A stretch of 52,267 nt of DNA, taken from the NCBI RefSeq assembly GCF_048548695.1, contig NZ_JBLYIF010000016.1, one strand, 5' to 3'. Source of the DNA: Neptuniibacter sp048548695 (lineage in GTDB: Bacteria; Pseudomonadota; Gammaproteobacteria; Pseudomonadales; Balneatricaceae). Below are positions 35,865 to 44,865 of this stretch, in pieces. Made by a program: the position numbers and the translations under genes. The notes below the pieces were generated by a model. That model ran no database searches and was not told the DNA's origin. It saw nothing but the letters and a program-made list of their open reading frames with translations. The stretch's first letter is position 1. The number at the start of each line of letters is the position of its first letter.

Positions 35865-36902
35865 ATGGAAGACCAGAGCAACATGAGCAGTTTAACCGAT
35901 CTTCTCACCAGCCAGGGCATCAAAATGTGTCCGGCAGGTGACTGTGTATCCACCAATAGCCAGAAAACCACGCTGGCGATTCCGCTGGAGCAATACCGGG
36001 TGCTGTCAATTAAAGGTCCCGATTGTTGGAAATTCCTGCAGGGGCAGCTGACCTGCGATATGGACGAGGTTAAAAACCGCGGCAGCAGCCTGGGGGCGCA
36101 CTGCAATATCAAGGGCCATATGCTCAGCCTGTTCCGCATCATGCGAATAGCAGACGACGAAGTATGGCTGCGCATGGATGCCAGCATCTTTGATACCGCC
36201 GTGACCAACCTGAAAAAATACATTGTATTTTCCAAGGCTGAAGCTTGTGAAATTACCGATCAAGTAACTGGTCTAGGCCTGCTTGGCCCCGGCGCAACCG
36301 CCGTGATCGACAAGCTTTTCGAGCGCGTACCCAGTGAAGACAATGGCATCATCAGCCTGAACCAGGGAGCCGTGGTTCGCGTGCCAGGCGACCGATTTGA
36401 ACTCTGGGTGACGCAGGATAAACTGCCTGATCATCTTAGCAACGTTCCGGACCGGGTTGGTATCGGCGCTATTGATGCCTGGCAGTTGAGTGAAATTAAT
36501 GCTGGCATTCCAGATCTACGCCCAGAAACCCAGGAAGCCTTTATTCCACAGATGACTAACCTGCAGGCACTGGCTGGTGTGAGTTTCCGTAAAGGCTGCT
36601 ATACCGGACAGGAGATTGTTACCCGCCTGCAACACCGTGGTCAGTTGAAGAAATCCATGTATCTGGTCAGCACCAGCAGCCCCCAACCGCCGCAGCCACT
36701 GCAAAAGGTGCTCACGGCAGAACAACAGAGTTGTGGCCAAGTGGTACTCGCCGCATCAGACAATGACGGGCAATACCGCTTACTTGCCGTGATCACTAAA
36801 AAGGCCGCAGACCAAGGCGAGCTATTCCTTGAAGATGGCAGCCAGTTGCAGCTGGAATCACTGCCATATACCTTGGACCCAGCACTATTTCTACCGAAAT
36901 AG
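35865..36902 (+). CDS. ygfZ: tRNA-modifying protein YgfZ
   Basis: A folate-binding protein of the YgfZ/IBA57 family that supports radical SAM Fe-S enzymes such as MiaB. The signature KGCYTGQEIVTR is present at about residue 243, in a 345-residue protein. I use the first ATG; a second Met six codons later is possible. It converges on ung, overlapping it by 12 bp. No operon partner is evident. Confidence 0.92.
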   Translation: MEDQSNMSSLTDLLTSQGIKMCPAGDCVSTNSQKTTLAIPLEQYRVLSIKGPDCWKFLQGQLTCDMDEVKNRGSSLGAHCNIKGHMLSLFRIMRIADDEVWLRMDASIFDTAVTNLKKYIVFSKAEACEITDQVTGLGLLGPGATAVIDKLFERVPSEDNGIISLNQGAVVRVPGDRFELWVTQDKLPDHLSNVPDRVGIGAIDAWQLSEINAGIPDLRPETQEAFIPQMTNLQALAGVSFRKGCYTGQEIVTRLQHRGQLKKSMYLVSTSSPQPPQPLQKVLTAEQQSCGQVVLAASDNDGQYRLLAVITKKAADQGELFLEDGSQLQLESLPYTLDPALFLPK

Positions 36903-37592
36903 CTCAAGCTGGTCCAGTGCCGGCAGCTGCCAGCTGACCGGCTCGCATCCATGCTGTTTAAGATATGCATTGGCCTGGCTAAAATGACCACAACCGATAA
37001 AGCCCCGGTGGGCTGAGAGTGGAGAGGGATGCGGTGCCTGCAATACGCAGTGACGCTGACGGTCAATCACCTTACCCTTCTTCTGGGCATAGCTACCCCA
37101 TAACAAAAACACCACATGTTCACAGTGCGCATTAACAGTCGCTATCACCGCATCTGTAAATTGCTCCCAGCCTTGCCCCTGATGAGAAGCCGCCTGACTT
37201 TGCTCCACCGTCAGGACACTGTTCAGCAACAGTACGCCCTGCTTAGCCCAACTTTCAAGATTGCCATGAGTGCCACGCTCGATGCCTAGGTCACGCTCCA
37301 GCTCTTTATAAATATTTATCAACGAGGGGGGGATACGGGCACCCACAGGTACCGAAAAGCATAAGCCATGTGCCTGGCCCGGCTGGTGGTAAGGGTCCTG
37401 CCCCAGAATAACCACTTTCACCTGGGGCAACGGTGTCATTTCCAGGGCTTTAAACCACTGTTCGGCAGACGGATAAATGACTTTTTTCTGATCTTTCTGC
37501 TGCTGCAGAAACTGGGTTAACTGTTGCATATATGGCTGTACCAACTGAGCTTCCAGCTCTGCTTGCCAGCTCGGTGCTTTTTCCAGTGTCAT
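36891..37592 (-). CDS. ung: Uracil-DNA glycosylase
   Basis: Removes uracil from DNA in base excision repair. The catalytic water-activating motif GQDPYH (D66) and the HPSPLSAHRGF loop are present in a 233-residue family 1 enzyme. Its 3' end overlaps ygfZ by 12 bp on the opposite strand. The gap upstream (37593-37725) also serves the diverging MFS gene. Confidence 0.97.
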   Translation of the reverse strand: MTLEKAPSWQAELEAQLVQPYMQQLTQFLQQQKDQKKVIYPSAEQWFKALEMTPLPQVKVVILGQDPYHQPGQAHGLCFSVPVGARIPPSLINIYKELERDLGIERGTHGNLESWAKQGVLLLNSVLTVEQSQAASHQGQGWEQFTDAVIATVNAHCEHVVFLLWGSYAQKKGKVIDRQRHCVLQAPHPSPLSAHRGFIGCGHFSQANAYLKQHGCEPVSWQLPALDQLELFR

Positions 37593-37632
37593 GTCAGTGT
37601 TCTGTTATTGAGGATATTTCGTCCCGTATTTT

Positions 37633-37650
37633 ACCGTACTTTTCTACGGT
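37633..37650. repeat. Inverted repeat upstream of the MFS gene
   Basis: ACCGTA and TACGGT (37633-37638 and 37645-37650) form a perfect 6-bp inverted repeat with a six-base spacer. TACGGT recurs at 37692-37697. It could be an operator serving ung or the MFS gene; the evidence is only the symmetry. Confidence 0.4.
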
Positions 37651-37668
37651 CTGTTGCTGCACCTGCTG

Positions 37669-37697
37669 TTGACAGTAGATGCTACGAATTTTACGGT
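37669..37697 (+). promoter_or_regulatory. Possible promoter of the MFS gene
   Basis: A consensus -35 box TTGACA (37669-37674) is followed after 17 bp by TACGGT (37692-37697), a poor -10. It lies about 30 bp upstream of the chosen TTG start. The weak -10 coincides with a repeat of the TACGGT motif. Confidence 0.4.
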
Positions 37698-37725
37698 GAC
37701 AAGCCCAGCGCACAAGGAGCCTGAT

Positions 37726-39558
37726 TTGATAGCCACAATGTTTTCTCTGCTCGCCCTCTATCTGAGCTGCTTTATTCTGATGCTGGGGTTTGGCCTGATC
37801 GGGCTACTGCTGCCTGTAAGAATGGGAACCGATGGCATCAGCACAGATACTATTGGCCTGGTATTGTCCATGTACGCAGCGGGCATGCTCCTCGGCGGCC
37901 TGTTCAGTCGCAAGCTAATTATCCGGGTCGGTCATATCCGTGTTTTCACTGCCTGCGCTGCGCTGAGCGCTGTTGCCATACTGATCTGCGGCCTGCAAAC
38001 CGATCCACTGACCTGGGCAGTGATGCGCTTGCTGATGGGATTCTGCCTGGCCTGTAACTTTGCAGTCATTGACGGCTGGCTAAGCGATACCGCTACTGAG
38101 AAAACCCGCGGCCGAATTATGGCCACCAGCCAGGTCACCATCATGGGTGCCGTGGTTATCGGGCAGTTCCTGTTCAATCTGGCACCCGTAACCGGCCCCA
38201 CCCTGTTTATTCTGGCCGCCATCCTGCTTTGTCTGGGTCTACTGCCTCTGGCTCTGAGCCGACGCAATGGCCCTGCAGTGCATGAAACGCACAATATGAC
38301 GCTGAAAAACCTGCTGCATCACTCTCCCTTCGGTGCGGTTATCTGTTTATTTTCCGGCCTGCTCTACGGCGCCCTGATGAACCTGATGCCAGTCTATGCC
38401 GCTGAACAAGGCATCACCGACTTTCAGCTCTCGCTGTTTATGGGCTGTGCTGTACTGGGAGCCTTTTTACTGCAATTCCCAGTCGGGAGCCTATCTGACC
38501 GTTACGACCGGCGCAAAGTACTGGCAGGACTACTGGCCGTAAATTTAGTGGTGACTTTGCTATTGCCAGCCATCAGTCACTCCGGCTTATTTCTTTTATT
38601 ACTGCCCGCTGTTGGCGTGCTGACCGGGCTACTCTCCTGCATCTACCCCATGAGTCTTGCCGAAACCTTTGACCGCATCCGTAAAGCTGAAATGGCTGCT
38701 GCGATGGGGCGACTACTCACCCTCTATGCCGTGGGCAGCATCTGTGGCCCGCTGCTCTCAGCAAAAACGATGACATGGTTTGGCGCCGATGCTTTGTTTA
38801 CTTTTCTGGCGCTGTTTCAGGGCCTGCTACTGCTATTTTGCTTCTATCAGATGCGCCACGGCCGCAAACCTCTGCCGGTGGATCAGCAGGAGCAGTACGT
38901 TATCCATACCGAAGTGGGTACCACGCTATATGACCTCGATCCACGACTGCCGAGTGAAGATGAGGACACCGCCTACAGCCTGGAAACCCGAGTTGCCATT
39001 CTAATCGCCGAAAGCAATCCAAGCGCGGCAGTCAAAATGGCGAGGGAGTTGATTCATGCCGACCCAGACAAAGCCATGGAGCTATCAGCAGCATTAGTAC
39101 AGGTGGATCAAATCGATATTGGTCGACTGTATAAATCGATCACTCGGGTGGCACCTGCCCTCAGCCTGGATATTGCCAAAATGCTGGTCAGCAATGCGCC
39201 AGATCAGGCTAACCGCCTGGTCAGCTGGCTGGCTGAACATCAGCCTGAAACCCTAAGCCGCATCACCCAGGCCATCAGCGAGCAATATAATGTCGAACAT
39301 GAACACGAAGAGCCGGTAAGCCATGCCGAACAGCCACTGCGTCAGGCCGATGTGGATGCCATGCATGAGTCGGCAACCGACCTGGTCAACCACTTCAGCG
39401 AATTCCACCCGGATCAGGCAATGGATATTGCCGCTGCTGTCGTCGAAACACTGCCAGAGATGGCGTCGGATGTGGTGAATATTCTGCAAGAGTCAGAATA
39501 TTTTGATGAAGAACTTGCGGATAGAGTACCGCAACAGCCTAAACAGGAAGAACGGTGA
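37726..39558 (+). CDS. Major facilitator superfamily transporter with helical-repeat tail
   Basis: A 610-residue protein with about 12 membrane segments (residues about 5-375), the MFS loop motif SLSDRYDRRKV between helices in the second half and the IDGWLSDTATEKTRGR segment, resembling YcaD-type MFS permeases. The substrate is unknown. After RHGRKPLP (about 376) comes a cytoplasmic tail of about 230 residues made of short amphipathic repeats such as NPSAAVKMARELI, DPDKAMELSAALV, APDQANRLVSWLA and HPDQAMDIAAAVV. The start is TTG (37726-37728), chosen because AAGGAG is six bases upstream; an ATG four codons later has no such spacing. Confidence 0.82.
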   Translation: MIATMFSLLALYLSCFILMLGFGLIGLLLPVRMGTDGISTDTIGLVLSMYAAGMLLGGLFSRKLIIRVGHIRVFTACAALSAVAILICGLQTDPLTWAVMRLLMGFCLACNFAVIDGWLSDTATEKTRGRIMATSQVTIMGAVVIGQFLFNLAPVTGPTLFILAAILLCLGLLPLALSRRNGPAVHETHNMTLKNLLHHSPFGAVICLFSGLLYGALMNLMPVYAAEQGITDFQLSLFMGCAVLGAFLLQFPVGSLSDRYDRRKVLAGLLAVNLVVTLLLPAISHSGLFLLLLPAVGVLTGLLSCIYPMSLAETFDRIRKAEMAAAMGRLLTLYAVGSICGPLLSAKTMTWFGADALFTFLALFQGLLLLFCFYQMRHGRKPLPVDQQEQYVIHTEVGTTLYDLDPRLPSEDEDTAYSLETRVAILIAESNPSAAVKMARELIHADPDKAMELSAALVQVDQIDIGRLYKSITRVAPALSLDIAKMLVSNAPDQANRLVSWLAEHQPETLSRITQAISEQYNVEHEHEEPVSHAEQPLRQADVDAMHESATDLVNHFSEFHPDQAMDIAAAVVETLPEMASDVVNILQESEYFDEELADRVPQQPKQEER

Positions 39559-39586
39559 CAGGCAGCGCCTGCCACCGCAGTCGCAA

Positions 39587-41086
39587 TCAACCCCGCGGGC
39601 GCATTGCCGGGAACAAAATAACGTCGCGAATAGAAGGGGAATCGGTAAATAACATGACCAGGCGGTCAATACCGATACCTTCACCCGCCGTTGGCGGCAG
39701 ACCGTATTCCAGCGCATTGATGTAATCCGCATCATAATGCATCGCTTCATCATCACCGGCATCTTTTTCCGCCACCTGGGCACTGAAACGCTCAGCCTGA
39801 TCTTCTGAATCATTCAACTCGGAGAAGCCATTAGCCAGCTCACGACCACCAACAAAGAACTCAAACCGGTCAGTCACAAACGGGTTATGGTCACTGCGGC
39901 GCGCCAACGGCGACACTTCGGTGGGGTATTCAGTAATAAACGTTGGCTGATCCAAGCGATGTTCGACTGTTTTTTCAAAGATCTCAATCTGGACCTTGCC
40001 CAGGCCCCAGCTATCTTTTACATCGATATCCAAACGCTGAGCAATCTGGCGAGCGGCATGTTCATCCGCCAGCACTTCCGCTGTCACATCCGGGTTAAAG
40101 TGCAGAATTGAGTCAAATACACTGAGGCGCTGAAATGGCTTCGACAGGTCGTACTCAAAGGTTTCCAGCACTTCGCCGTCTTCATTCCGCACCGTATTCA
40201 CCAAGGTGGTGGTGCCCAACACACTCTGCGCCACAGTGCGCAGCATATCTTCTGTCAGATCCATCAGGTCATGATAATCAGCATAGGCCTGATAGAACTC
40301 GATCATGGTAAATTCCGGGTTATGCCGGGTGGAAAGCCCCTCATTCCGGAAGTTACGGTTAATTTCGAACACCCGCTCAAAACCACCAACCACCAACCGC
40401 TTCAGGTACAGCTCCGGCGCAATACGCAGGTACATATCACGGTCCAACGAATTATGATGGGTAATAAACGGCCGCGCCGCAGCGCCACCCGGAATCACCT
40501 GCAACATCGGCGTTTCCGCTTCGATAAAGCGGCGTTCAGTCAGGTACTGGCGAATACCAGCAACAATTTTTGACCGTACCTCAAACACATTACGCGATTG
40601 CTCATTGGTGATCAGATCAACATAGCGCTGGCGGTAGCGCATCTCAGTATCCTGCAACCCCTTGTGTTTATCCGGCAGTGGTCGCAGATTCTTGGTCAGC
40701 AACTGATATTCACCCAAGTCTACATAGAGGTCGCCTTTGCCAGACTTATGCAGCTGTCCGGTAACACCGATGATGTCACCCAAGTCCAGGCTTTTGGCAA
40801 ACTTACGTGCCTCTTTATTGACGTAGAACTGGATACGACCCGTCATATCCTGCACCACACCGAAGGCACCGCGGTTAAGCATCACACGACCAGCAATGCT
40901 GACGCGAATACCCGCAGCTTCCAGCTCTTCCTTGGTTTTTTCACCATAGGTCGCTTGCAGATCTGCAGCATACGTATCGCGGCGAAAGGTATTAGGGAAT
41001 GCATTGCCGCTCTCGCGCATCTCAGTCAGCTTGGCACGGCGCTCGGCGATCAGGCGGTTTTCATCTTGCTGTATATTGTCAGACAT
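39587..41086 (-). CDS. lysS: Lysyl-tRNA synthetase (class II)
   Basis: Charges tRNA-Lys. The 499 residues contain an N-terminal OB-fold anticodon domain (RVSIAGRVMLNRGAFG), motif 2 (FRNEGLSTRHNPEFTMIEFY) and motif 3 (GIGIDRLVMLF). It follows prfB by 31 bp, as in E. coli, so the two are probably cotranscribed. Its 3' end faces the MFS gene across 28 bp that hold only a small GGCAG/CTGCC hairpin. Confidence 0.98.
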   Translation of the reverse strand: MSDNIQQDENRLIAERRAKLTEMRESGNAFPNTFRRDTYAADLQATYGEKTKEELEAAGIRVSIAGRVMLNRGAFGVVQDMTGRIQFYVNKEARKFAKSLDLGDIIGVTGQLHKSGKGDLYVDLGEYQLLTKNLRPLPDKHKGLQDTEMRYRQRYVDLITNEQSRNVFEVRSKIVAGIRQYLTERRFIEAETPMLQVIPGGAAARPFITHHNSLDRDMYLRIAPELYLKRLVVGGFERVFEINRNFRNEGLSTRHNPEFTMIEFYQAYADYHDLMDLTEDMLRTVAQSVLGTTTLVNTVRNEDGEVLETFEYDLSKPFQRLSVFDSILHFNPDVTAEVLADEHAARQIAQRLDIDVKDSWGLGKVQIEIFEKTVEHRLDQPTFITEYPTEVSPLARRSDHNPFVTDRFEFFVGGRELANGFSELNDSEDQAERFSAQVAEKDAGDDEAMHYDADYINALEYGLPPTAGEGIGIDRLVMLFTDSPSIRDVILFPAMRPRG

Positions 41087-41117
41087 CGGCGTCAGTAGTC
41101 CGTGAATAATTCGTTAC

Positions 41118-42212
41118 TTATAAACCAGCTTTCAGGCTGGCCTCGATAAACATGTCCAGGTCACCATCCAACACTTTATCGCAGTTGGAGGTTTGTACAT
41201 TGGTACGCAGATCTTTAATGCGCTGATCATCCAGAACATAGGAACGGATCTGACTACCCCAACCAATATCGGCTTTGGAGTCTTCCAGTTCCTGTGCCTT
41301 TTCACTGCGTTTCAGCATCTCCAGCTCGTACAGTTTGGCACGCAACTGCTTCATACAGGTATCTTTGTTCTGATGCTGCGAACGCTGGCTCTGGGATTGC
41401 ACCACGACACCCGATGGCTCGTGGGTGATACGCACCGCAGATTCAGTACGGTTAACGTGCTGACCACCTGCACCTGAGGCCCGGTAAACGTCAACACGCA
41501 GGTCGGCAGGGTTGATCTCAATTTCAATATTGTCATCGATCTCTGGGGATATAAACACCGAACAGAAAGACGTATGACGGCGGCCACCGGAATCAAATGG
41601 CGATTTGCGAACCAGGCGGTGCACACCGGTCTCAGTGCGTAACCAACCGAAGGCATACTCACCTTCAAAACGGATGGTCGCGGACTTGATACCGGCAACG
41701 TCACCAGCAGAAACTTCGATCAGCTCAGTTTTAAAACCACGGCTCTCACCCCAGCGCAGATACATGCGTAGCACCATATTGGCCCAGTCCTGCGCCTCAG
41801 TCCCGCCAGAACCGGACTGAATATCGAGGTAGGCATTATTGCCATCCACTTCACCGGAGAACATGCGGCGAAATTCCAGCTGCTGCAGCTTATCCATCAG
41901 GGAGGCAACATCATCCTCTACCACCGCAACGGTCTCTTCATCGCCCTCCTCCACCGCCATATCCAGCAGATCACCGGTATCCTGAACACCCGCGGTCAGC
42001 TCATCAATGGTTTCCACCACCGCTTCTAATGAGGCGCGTTCCTTACCTAACTGCTGGGCGTACTCTGGTTTTTCCCAAACTGCAGGGTCTTCCAGCTCAC
42101 GGCTGACCTCTTCCAGCCGCTCTTTCTTACCCTCGTAATCCAGGAAACCACGCAACGCGCTGGTGCGTTCGGTAATTTCCTTCAGGCCATTCAGAATCGG
42201 GTTGATTTCCAT
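41118..42212 (-). CDS. prfB: Peptide chain release factor 2, without programmed frameshift
   Basis: Recognises UGA and UAA stop codons. The anticodon-like SPF motif (KSPFDSGG) and the GGQ catalytic motif (GAGGQHVNRTES) are both intact. The gene is one continuous frame of 364 residues. At the usual frameshift region (LRGFLDY) codons 24-25 read CTG GAT where E. coli has CTT TGA C, and the Shine-Dalgarno-like AGGGGG is missing. I start at MEINPILNG to match the family; a GTG four codons earlier is possible, and neither has a clear ribosome site. Confidence 0.96.
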   Translation of the reverse strand: MEINPILNGLKEITERTSALRGFLDYEGKKERLEEVSRELEDPAVWEKPEYAQQLGKERASLEAVVETIDELTAGVQDTGDLLDMAVEEGDEETVAVVEDDVASLMDKLQQLEFRRMFSGEVDGNNAYLDIQSGSGGTEAQDWANMVLRMYLRWGESRGFKTELIEVSAGDVAGIKSATIRFEGEYAFGWLRTETGVHRLVRKSPFDSGGRRHTSFCSVFISPEIDDNIEIEINPADLRVDVYRASGAGGQHVNRTESAVRITHEPSGVVVQSQSQRSQHQNKDTCMKQLRAKLYELEMLKRSEKAQELEDSKADIGWGSQIRSYVLDDQRIKDLRTNVQTSNCDKVLDGDLDMFIEASLKAGL

Positions 42213-42363
42213 GCTATGCGTCACTACCAGAGGTGATGAAAAAGGGGCGACATTTTAGCGAAAAAACGCCCTAAACACTACCGTCAAACCTTGACTGGCA
42301 TTTCCTGGTCAACGACCCGTAGAATAGTCGGTACGCCCTGCCGCTAAGGATGCCTGCAGCCCT

Positions 42364-43809
42364 ATGCCACAATTATGTTCTGTCGCTGGTTTTGTTCTCA
42401 GCCTGCTGTTTGCCCCCATGGTCAGTGCCACCGAACTGGATCTGAATTTCCAGAATTTCACAACCTCCGCCTATGGTGTGCTGGCACTGATGATCTTTGT
42501 GCTGGGTTATATCCTGGTATTGAGCGAAGAGTTCATTCATCTGCGCAAATCTAAACCCATTATGGTCGCCGCCGGCCTGATCTGGATTTTGGTGGGCATC
42601 GCCTATGCTAACAGTGGCGATACTGCGACCGCCGGACTCGCTGCACGGCAGAACATTCTGGAATACGCCGAACTGTTTTTATTCCTGCTGGCCGCCATGA
42701 CCTTTATCACCACCATGGAGGAACGACTGGTATTCGCCTCCCTCAGAACCTGGTTGGTAACACAAGGCTACTCTTTACGCCAAATTTACTGGATTACCGG
42801 CCTGCTGGCATTTGTGATATCGCCAGTAGCGGACAACCTGTCCACCGCATTGCTGATGGGTGCGGTAGTCCTTGCTGTCGGCAATCACTACCGACGTTTT
42901 ATCACCGTCAGTTGCATCAATATTGTGGTTGCGGCCAATGCTGGCGGCGCGTTCAGTCCGTTTGGCGACATTACCACGCTGATGGTATGGCAACGTAATC
43001 TAGTAGATATTGAACAGTTCTTGCTGTTAATGCCATCAGCCCTGGTCACCTGGCTGGTGCCCGCCTTGCTGATGAGTCTCACTATAGAAAAGCAGCCGCC
43101 CGCTGGCAGCGGAGAACACGAACCGATGAAAAAAGGCGGCATCGCTATCATCTTTCTGTTCCTGGGCACCATTGCCCTTAGTGTTAGCATCCACAGCAGC
43201 CTGCACTTGCCACCACTATTAGGCATGATGACCGGCCTCGGCGTACTAAAACTCTATGGCTACTACCTAAGCCATTACGAACCTATTGTCGGCGAACACG
43301 GGCATATTAGTCATCATCATGCAGAGATCATGAATACCCATCAGCCAAGTAAAGGTGACAATATCGAAGTGGTACGCCGGTTTAACATCTTTAAAGTGGT
43401 GGAGCGTTCCTCCTGGGATACGCTGATGTTTTTTTATGGAGTGGTGCTCTGTGTCGGCGGTTTAGCCAGCCTTGGTTATCTGGCGGTAATGGCACAATGG
43501 CTCTACATAGATCTGGGACCGGTGGCCGCCAATGTGCTGATTGGTATCATGTCGGCACTGATCGATAATATCCCGGTCATGTATGCCGTGATCAGTATGA
43601 ATCCAATGATGTCCGAAAGTGACTGGCTGTTGGCCACCCTGACCATCGGCGTGGGCGGTTCACTGCTATCAATCGGCTCGGCTGCGGGTATCGCGTTGAT
43701 GGGTCAGGCGCAAGGCACCTACACTTTTGCCAACCACCTGCGATGGAGCTGGGCCATCGCACTGGGCTATGGCGCAGGCGTTATCACGCACTTGCTGCTG
43801 TTCAGTTAA
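42364..43809 (+). CDS. nhaD: Na+/H+ antiporter NhaD
   Basis: A sodium/proton antiporter of the ion transporter superfamily, known from halophilic and marine bacteria such as Vibrio, Halomonas and Alkalimonas. The 481-residue protein starts with a signal-like segment, then about 11-12 membrane helices. Conserved segments include SPVADNLSTALLMG, NAGGAFSPFGDITT, and SALIDNIPVMYAV, the likely ion-binding region. It diverges from prfB and converges on fldB with a five-base gap. It points to a saline habitat. Confidence 0.93.
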   Translation: MPQLCSVAGFVLSLLFAPMVSATELDLNFQNFTTSAYGVLALMIFVLGYILVLSEEFIHLRKSKPIMVAAGLIWILVGIAYANSGDTATAGLAARQNILEYAELFLFLLAAMTFITTMEERLVFASLRTWLVTQGYSLRQIYWITGLLAFVISPVADNLSTALLMGAVVLAVGNHYRRFITVSCINIVVAANAGGAFSPFGDITTLMVWQRNLVDIEQFLLLMPSALVTWLVPALLMSLTIEKQPPAGSGEHEPMKKGGIAIIFLFLGTIALSVSIHSSLHLPPLLGMMTGLGVLKLYGYYLSHYEPIVGEHGHISHHHAEIMNTHQPSKGDNIEVVRRFNIFKVVERSSWDTLMFFYGVVLCVGGLASLGYLAVMAQWLYIDLGPVAANVLIGIMSALIDNIPVMYAVISMNPMMSESDWLLATLTIGVGGSLLSIGSAAGIALMGQAQGTYTFANHLRWSWAIALGYGAGVITHLLLFS

Positions 43810-43814
43810 GTCAA

Positions 43815-44342
43815 TCAGGCGGCAGGCAGGCCAAACTCAGCGACAACCTGCTCGCTCCAGAGTGTGACACGCTCTTCAGTCAGGTAGTTTTGACTATCTT
43901 CATCCAAAGCCAGCCCCACAAATTGCTTGCCGTCGGCCGTTAGTGCTTTTGACGCTTCAAAGTCATAGCCTTCAATTGGCCAGTAACCGACCAGCTGACC
44001 ACCTTTTGCCTGAATGCAGTCGTGCAGTTTACCCATGGCATCCAGAAACCATTCGCCATAACCGATCTGATCGCCAAGACCAAACAAGGCACAATGCTTA
44101 CCGGAGAAATTGGTAGTTTCCAGCTCCGACCAAAGATCTTCCCAGTCTTCCTGTATCTGCCCAAAATCCCAAGTAGGGATACCCATAATCAGATAGTCAT
44201 ATTCTGCAATTGCTTCAATACCATCAGTAGCAATATTCAACCGATGAACACGGTTAAACCCGATTTTTTCCGCAATTAGTTCAGCCACGCTTTCCGTATT
44301 GCCGGTAGTCGAACCATAAAGGAGTGCTATAGCATGCGTCAT
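43815..44342 (-). CDS. fldB: Flavodoxin FldB
   Basis: An FMN electron carrier. The phosphate-binding loop GSTTGNTES is at the N-terminus, followed by the long-chain flavodoxin segments IPTWDFGQIQEDWEDLW, LFGLGDQIGYGEWFLDAMG and YWPIEGYDF, which resemble E. coli FldB more than FldA. Length is 175 residues. It converges with nhaD and is preceded by a phasin-like gene. Confidence 0.92.
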   Translation of the reverse strand: MTHAIALLYGSTTGNTESVAELIAEKIGFNRVHRLNIATDGIEAIAEYDYLIMGIPTWDFGQIQEDWEDLWSELETTNFSGKHCALFGLGDQIGYGEWFLDAMGKLHDCIQAKGGQLVGYWPIEGYDFEASKALTADGKQFVGLALDEDSQNYLTEERVTLWSEQVVAEFGLPAA

Positions 44343-44391
44343 ATTAGCGTTTCACTCCCAGGGGATAGATCATTCAGGTCATCAAATCTCA

Positions 44392-44715
44392 TTATTTATT
44401 AAAAGCGTCAAAGGTAGATTGCGTAATAGTTTCAATTTCCGAACGCGCATCATGCAACACCTTCATATTACTTTCACTGGCTTCACGCAGGGTAACTTCC
44501 AGCTCTTTAGCGTAGACGCGCTGCAGATCAAGCAAATCCGTAGGTGATTCACAGCGCTGCATCTCGCGTGTTTGCTGAATGGTGGCCTCAATACATGACT
44601 TGGTGCACTCCATCTGCTGGCGAGTCAATTCCTCCAGCATACGGGTCTGAATATTTACCAGCTCTTTAAATGGAGCCATGGAATCTTCAATTTTTTTGTT
44701 TAAATCCTGGAACAT
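44392..44715 (-). CDS. Phasin-like helical protein
   Basis: A 107-residue protein predicted to be almost wholly alpha-helical, without signal peptide or membrane segment. It starts MFQDLNKKIEDSMAPFKELV and has the K-E-L-x-x-I-Q and A-K-E-L-E-V-T-L-R-E heptad-like pattern seen in phasins of polyhydroxyalkanoate granules, plus two cysteines. No PHA synthase gene is nearby, so the link is by sequence character only. The ATG is chosen for AGGAG upstream; a longer frame adds an unlikely hydrophobic stretch. Confidence 0.6.
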   Translation of the reverse strand: MFQDLNKKIEDSMAPFKELVNIQTRMLEELTRQQMECTKSCIEATIQQTREMQRCESPTDLLDLQRVYAKELEVTLREASESNMKVLHDARSEIETITQSTFDAFNK

Positions 44716-44865
44716 TTCGCCACCGCTCCTGATCACATACATTACTAACAGGGTAAAGTGATTATCCATACAGACTGATGTAGTGTTTCAATACCAATAA
44801 TCACATATAAAATTTCGGTTCTGTAGAAATAATACCAAAATCAAACAATAAGGGGATGAGTTAAA

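Noticed and set aside
39559..39586. GGCAG/CTGCC hairpin between the MFS gene and lysS as a bidirectional terminator
   Set aside because: Five pairs with a three-base loop and no T tract on either side.
42285..42306. TTGAC-N12-GTCAA symmetry upstream of nhaD as an operator
   Set aside because: Five-base arms with a 12-base gap are expected by chance, and no second copy was seen.
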